Assembly: GCA_944548615.1 (NCBI GenBank)
Contig: OX155960.1
Span: 29,110,056 to 29,174,055 of the forward strand
Length of the DNA: 64,000 nt
From: Micropterix aruncella
Taxonomy: Eukaryota; Arthropoda; Insecta; Lepidoptera; Micropterigidae
Direction of reading: 5' to 3'
The translations under genes and the position numbers were made by a program. Positions 60,177-64,000 of the stretch are shown here, piece after piece. Positions within the stretch are counted from its first letter, which is position 1; every line of letters starts with the position of its first letter. The notes below the pieces were generated by a model, which worked only from the letters and a program-made list of their open reading frames with translations, was not told where the DNA came from and did not search any database.

Positions 60177-63110
60177 GTAAATTCTGCTGAATGTTATTAG
60201 TAGACGAAATATAAGCTGGCGTATTTGTCATTAGGATCTCGCCACCTTTTTCACACTTTATGTTGCATTAGCATCCAAATATGCAATTAAATAGGTGAAA
60301 TAATTATCGCTTGCACGCTCTACTTTCGGTCTACTTGGTGTCGAGACCCCAAATGGGGATCAACCCCAAATGAAGATCAACTGTCAACAGAAGGAAGTCT
60401 AACAACTGAATCTATTGTATAATATTGATCATATCTTAAGTAACTAATTACTAAGTCAAGTATTGGATGCGTTTTATAGTCGAAAACCGTTTATCTACTC
60501 AGATGAGTAGGGAATTAGTAGGGAAAGCATTAGGGACTCAAGTAGTAGGGAAAGCATTCCTTGATGGACGACTTCCACAACACTCGTGGACGTCTTAGTC
60601 AGAACGTTAAATATACTCTTATTTCATAATATACTTCACAAAAAAAAATTTAAAAAAATATGCTTTACATTTAAAACTTATAATCATATTGAAAAGTTTC
60701 TTTATGAAATTGTAATGACAATTTTCATTTTAATCTATGGCCGTTTCCCATAAAGAAGTAACCACCGGGGGAACTGCCATTTTGATTTTTGATTGAGAGG
60801 TCATTGTAAACCTTAAATCGTTACCGCTTTTTTATCCATATAGTGTATTTTTACAACTATTTCGGGCATTGTGTTTTAGTAATAAAGAGATTAGTTCTAA
60901 TGTATCTACTATTGTTATGCAGAATATTATGAATCACTCTTTGATTCAATGGCTGTGCCGCAGAAGATTGCTGTAGTTGTTGCTCCCAAACGTTGAATTT
61001 CATTATAATCTATATTATCAGCAAATATTTACTGAAATATGGATAGATGTAACATATTAACCTAAATCTACGATATATTCCTAAAAATCAAAACAAAAAA
61101 AGGCTTTTACAGTTTTAAGTGGCACTTAAGTATTATACAGCGGATACTCAAGTAATACGCATTAGTTGCCTTGTTCGCAATCTAATATAATATATTATTA
61201 TTTAGGTAAAATTACATTGAAATTTAACTGATAATGTGTATTTAAGAGTTTCTTTATGAAATTGTAATGATAGTTTCAATACACGCGGTAATAATAGAAA
61301 ATTTGAATAATCGGCATTACATATTTGTTTTAATCTTCTCGTCATTATTGCATGTCCTAAAATGCGATATTTATAGTAAAATTCTGGTTGAATTTGGTGC
61401 CTTTCTCCAAAACAGTAGGCCATACGTTATTAAGGAGTGGAAGATCAATTAAGTGACTATAGAATAAAAATATAATTAATGCCCGGGTCAACTTGCGTAT
61501 TTTCGCTGAAATAAAGAGCGCGCAGCCAACTTGCGTGACAGAGACTGCTAATATTGGCAGAGAAATAATATTAGCATTAATAATAATAATTGATAGAGAC
61601 TGCTAATTTTTATATTAATTTATATCAATATAATATAATGATATTGCTTCGATTCACTGCGCGCCTAAAACAGTAAGCGAAAATTTCGTCTATTATTCCA
61701 TAGATCGAAAAATAAACGATATTACGAAAAATGGTCAAAACAATTTACTTAGGTATTTTAAGATGTGCATTGCAAGTATATATAGGGTGGATAACATTCA
61801 CAAAAAAATAAAAAATCACAAAAAAATGTTTCTGGTTCTATCGACATATTTTTAACTATTTATGTTCTGTCAGGATAAAACCTCGGAAAAACAGTCTACT
61901 TTCCAAATTAATTTTTGAAGATAGATAATAGCGGTGCTAGTATGTGAAATATTGGTTTAAAGTAATCGCAGCTGACTTTATACGGCCCCTTAAGTCCGAG
62001 AAGTAAAGTATTGATCAATACTCGACTATAGCAAAGGAGAAAAAACAAGTGCACGCGGCGCGTCCGGCTTACGTCGTTATTCTATGACTATACTATAATT
62101 TATGTTACGTTTATGACTTTGTTATTTATGATTTAACTTTATTATTTGTACCCGCGTTTACCAAATAGTCACATTAACCCGGTTTAACCAGTGGATATTG
62201 CTACTAAGCAAATAGGCCATACGCATAAACAATAGCCAATAGGCCCACCTATTTATATACTTTGGTGTTCAATACAGTTTTTCAACAACAACAATTATAG
62301 AATATGGGGTCAGAAACATCTGTAAAAGGCCATTGCTGGTACCAGGTGTGATTTTTAAAGATAAATTGTGAACAACACCTACAATGTGTTATTTTTTGAA
62401 AAGCATTAAGCAAGTGAGACAACATGAAGCGAATTAAAACGAAAAGAATAGTACATGCAAAATATTTTTACAGTTGTAACTGTTTTCAGTAGTGTAAAAA
62501 TATTCGAGAAACACATCTACTTTCGAAATTGTAACTATAGGGACTTGTAGTTTGGAGATGTCAACTACTACGGGCGAACCCGCCATCCTAGGAAGTTATA
62601 ACGATATTAGATCGTTCTTACAACAGTAGGGTGAACACACAGAGATTTTTATTTTTTTGGTTGTAGTCTTTATTTATAAAAAAGATAAAAATTACACGTC
62701 ACAGTTCTCCACTAAGATAATTATATTATCTATTTTAGCTTTCTTTACGTTAAGTAGTTGTACTAACATCCTAACCTAATCGAAACTAACCTATAATCCT
62801 ATAATAACTAGATGGATTTACACTAATAAATATTTACGGTAGATAAATGATCCACTCAATTAATATACCTACTTCCTAACCTAACCTATCACAACGTAAC
62901 CTATATTAACTATTATATCTTTGATTACTCTAAATATATGTACTTACTTTGATTAATTAGACGATTACAAAAATAAATCATTACACTAATCGAATGATTG
63001 ACACTAGATGGATGTACTTACGCCCTATCATAACCTAACTAGCTTGATTTACCCTAATTATATGTACTTATTTCCACCTAGATGGATGTATTTACGCCCT
63101 AACATAAACC

Positions 63111-63479
63111 TAAATTACTATATAGCTTGATTTGCCCTAATTATAAGCACTTATTTCTACATAGTTATGCTAATGCTAATTTAACCTAATAGAATTATTT
63201 TTTTTCATATTTATGCTAATGCTTTTACATATTTATGCTAATTTAGCCTAATAGAGTTTTTCTTTTCGCTGTTATAGTATTTATATTATTTATAAATGGG
63301 TAAGTCATTATTTAGGGCGCTTAGTAGTTTAAGTTTCAATGTTTTCTGAGTGGAACAATAAATTCAAGAGTTATATCGCCGTAGTAATTGTCTTGCTTGT
63401 TATATTTTAAATACCCCTTTTCACGTAGCCGAGTTCTGTGTACATGATCGGCAGGTATAACACAGCCTACCGTCTAACT
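63111..63479. other. Anonymous AT-rich sequence after the duplication
   Basis: It continues the loose ATTTATGCTAAT and GATTTGCCCTAATTATA wording of the duplicated unit's end. No gene. Confidence 0.4.
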
Positions 63480-64000
63480 ACGCCAACGAGCCCGTGATAG
63501 TCCAACGCCTTACCGCGAGATACTGGGAGTGCAACCAGCGGGCCAACCTCGCGCCCTTGCTACTCGATTTGGCCGGATTTCTCTGTCTTCCGGTCTGGTC
63601 ACGGATTCGAGTTCACTGTCTGAAGTAAGCGTTAATTCAGTTTGAATATATCGCGGAACGAGGCGCCCTTTGCCCGCCATGGTCACTCGGGATCGGGTGG
63701 CCAACGGATCGTTTCAAGGATAGGTGACTTCAAGTCGACAAATACCCCCCTTTGTCATAGGAAACGGGGCTGGGGAGCCCCCCTGGTTAGTCGCCGGATG
63801 GCACAAGCGTGGCTGACAAAGCCTGGTAAGCAAAAGGCCCAGTTCTGCCCCAGGTTTTTCTCCGAATTCGTGATCTTCTGATCCCAATAGCCTCCGACTG
63901 CAGGATTACAGCCGTCGCAGAGAACCTAACAGCGACCCTGACAGGTCGATTCCCTCTTGAAGAAGGCTACCAGAAAGGAGCCAAGCTGCACGGAACCATA
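63480..64000 (-). repeat. Dispersed repeat family G, copy 3, runs to window edge
   Basis: Read on the minus strand it begins GGTTCCGTGCAGCTTGGCTC, includes a 64-codon open frame (63510-63704) with RSRVTMAGKGRLVPRYIQTE and TSDSELESVTRPEDRE, and ends with TATCTCGCGGTAAGGCGTTG. It is the longest and least damaged of the three copies. The acidic peptide might be part of a retroelement ORF1, but I do not recognise the family. Confidence 0.6.

Overview
The window looks like gene-poor, repeat-rich DNA from an insect, most likely a moth or butterfly. The grounds are AT-rich sequence with spliced exons, non-LTR retrotransposons whose ORF1 pairs a PHD finger with a baculovirus-FP-like domain, short Helitrons ending in CTAGT, and many short hAT, piggyBac, Tc1 and mariner relics. 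No bacterial or viral gene set is present.

Left part (1-9 kb): six exons of a white-family ABC half-transporter (ABCG1/ABCG4-like) lie on the minus strand between 531 and 6484. They join in phase over 358 residues and carry the complete nucleotide-binding domain from Walker A to the H-loop, plus the linker up to the first membrane domain. The membrane exons lie beyond the left edge; the start codon was not found. The introns hold several foldback and hAT elements, an RTE relic and a LINE tail.

9-27 kb: a LINE nested inside another LINE; three hAT-type non-autonomous elements, two with perfect and one with a near-perfect 8-bp target duplication; a nearly full-length but broken Tc1 element; a 400-bp AT tract; and several decayed LINEs. 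27-42 kb: mostly anonymous AT-rich sequence with hairpin elements, a Harbinger-like MITE, LINE fragments, one candidate terminal exon of an unknown gene (31304-31507), and dispersed repeats.

42-55 kb: a long LINE with open ORF1 and ORF2 (42922 to about 47733), a 5S-rRNA-derived SINE-like repeat, an internally deleted piggyBac element that still encodes only the C-terminal cysteine-rich domain, a Helitron, a tRNA-type SINE and a broken LINE. 55-64 kb: a direct tandem duplication of about 3.85 kb containing AT tracts and long palindromes. Its breakpoint falls at the tip of a 182-bp-arm hairpin. The far right is a dispersed repeat.

The only cellular protein function I can support is the ABC transporter. 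Nearly everything else is mobile DNA. The most unusual structures are the palindrome/tandem-duplication complex at 55-63 kb, the cysteine-rich-domain-only piggyBac element and the 5S-derived repeat.
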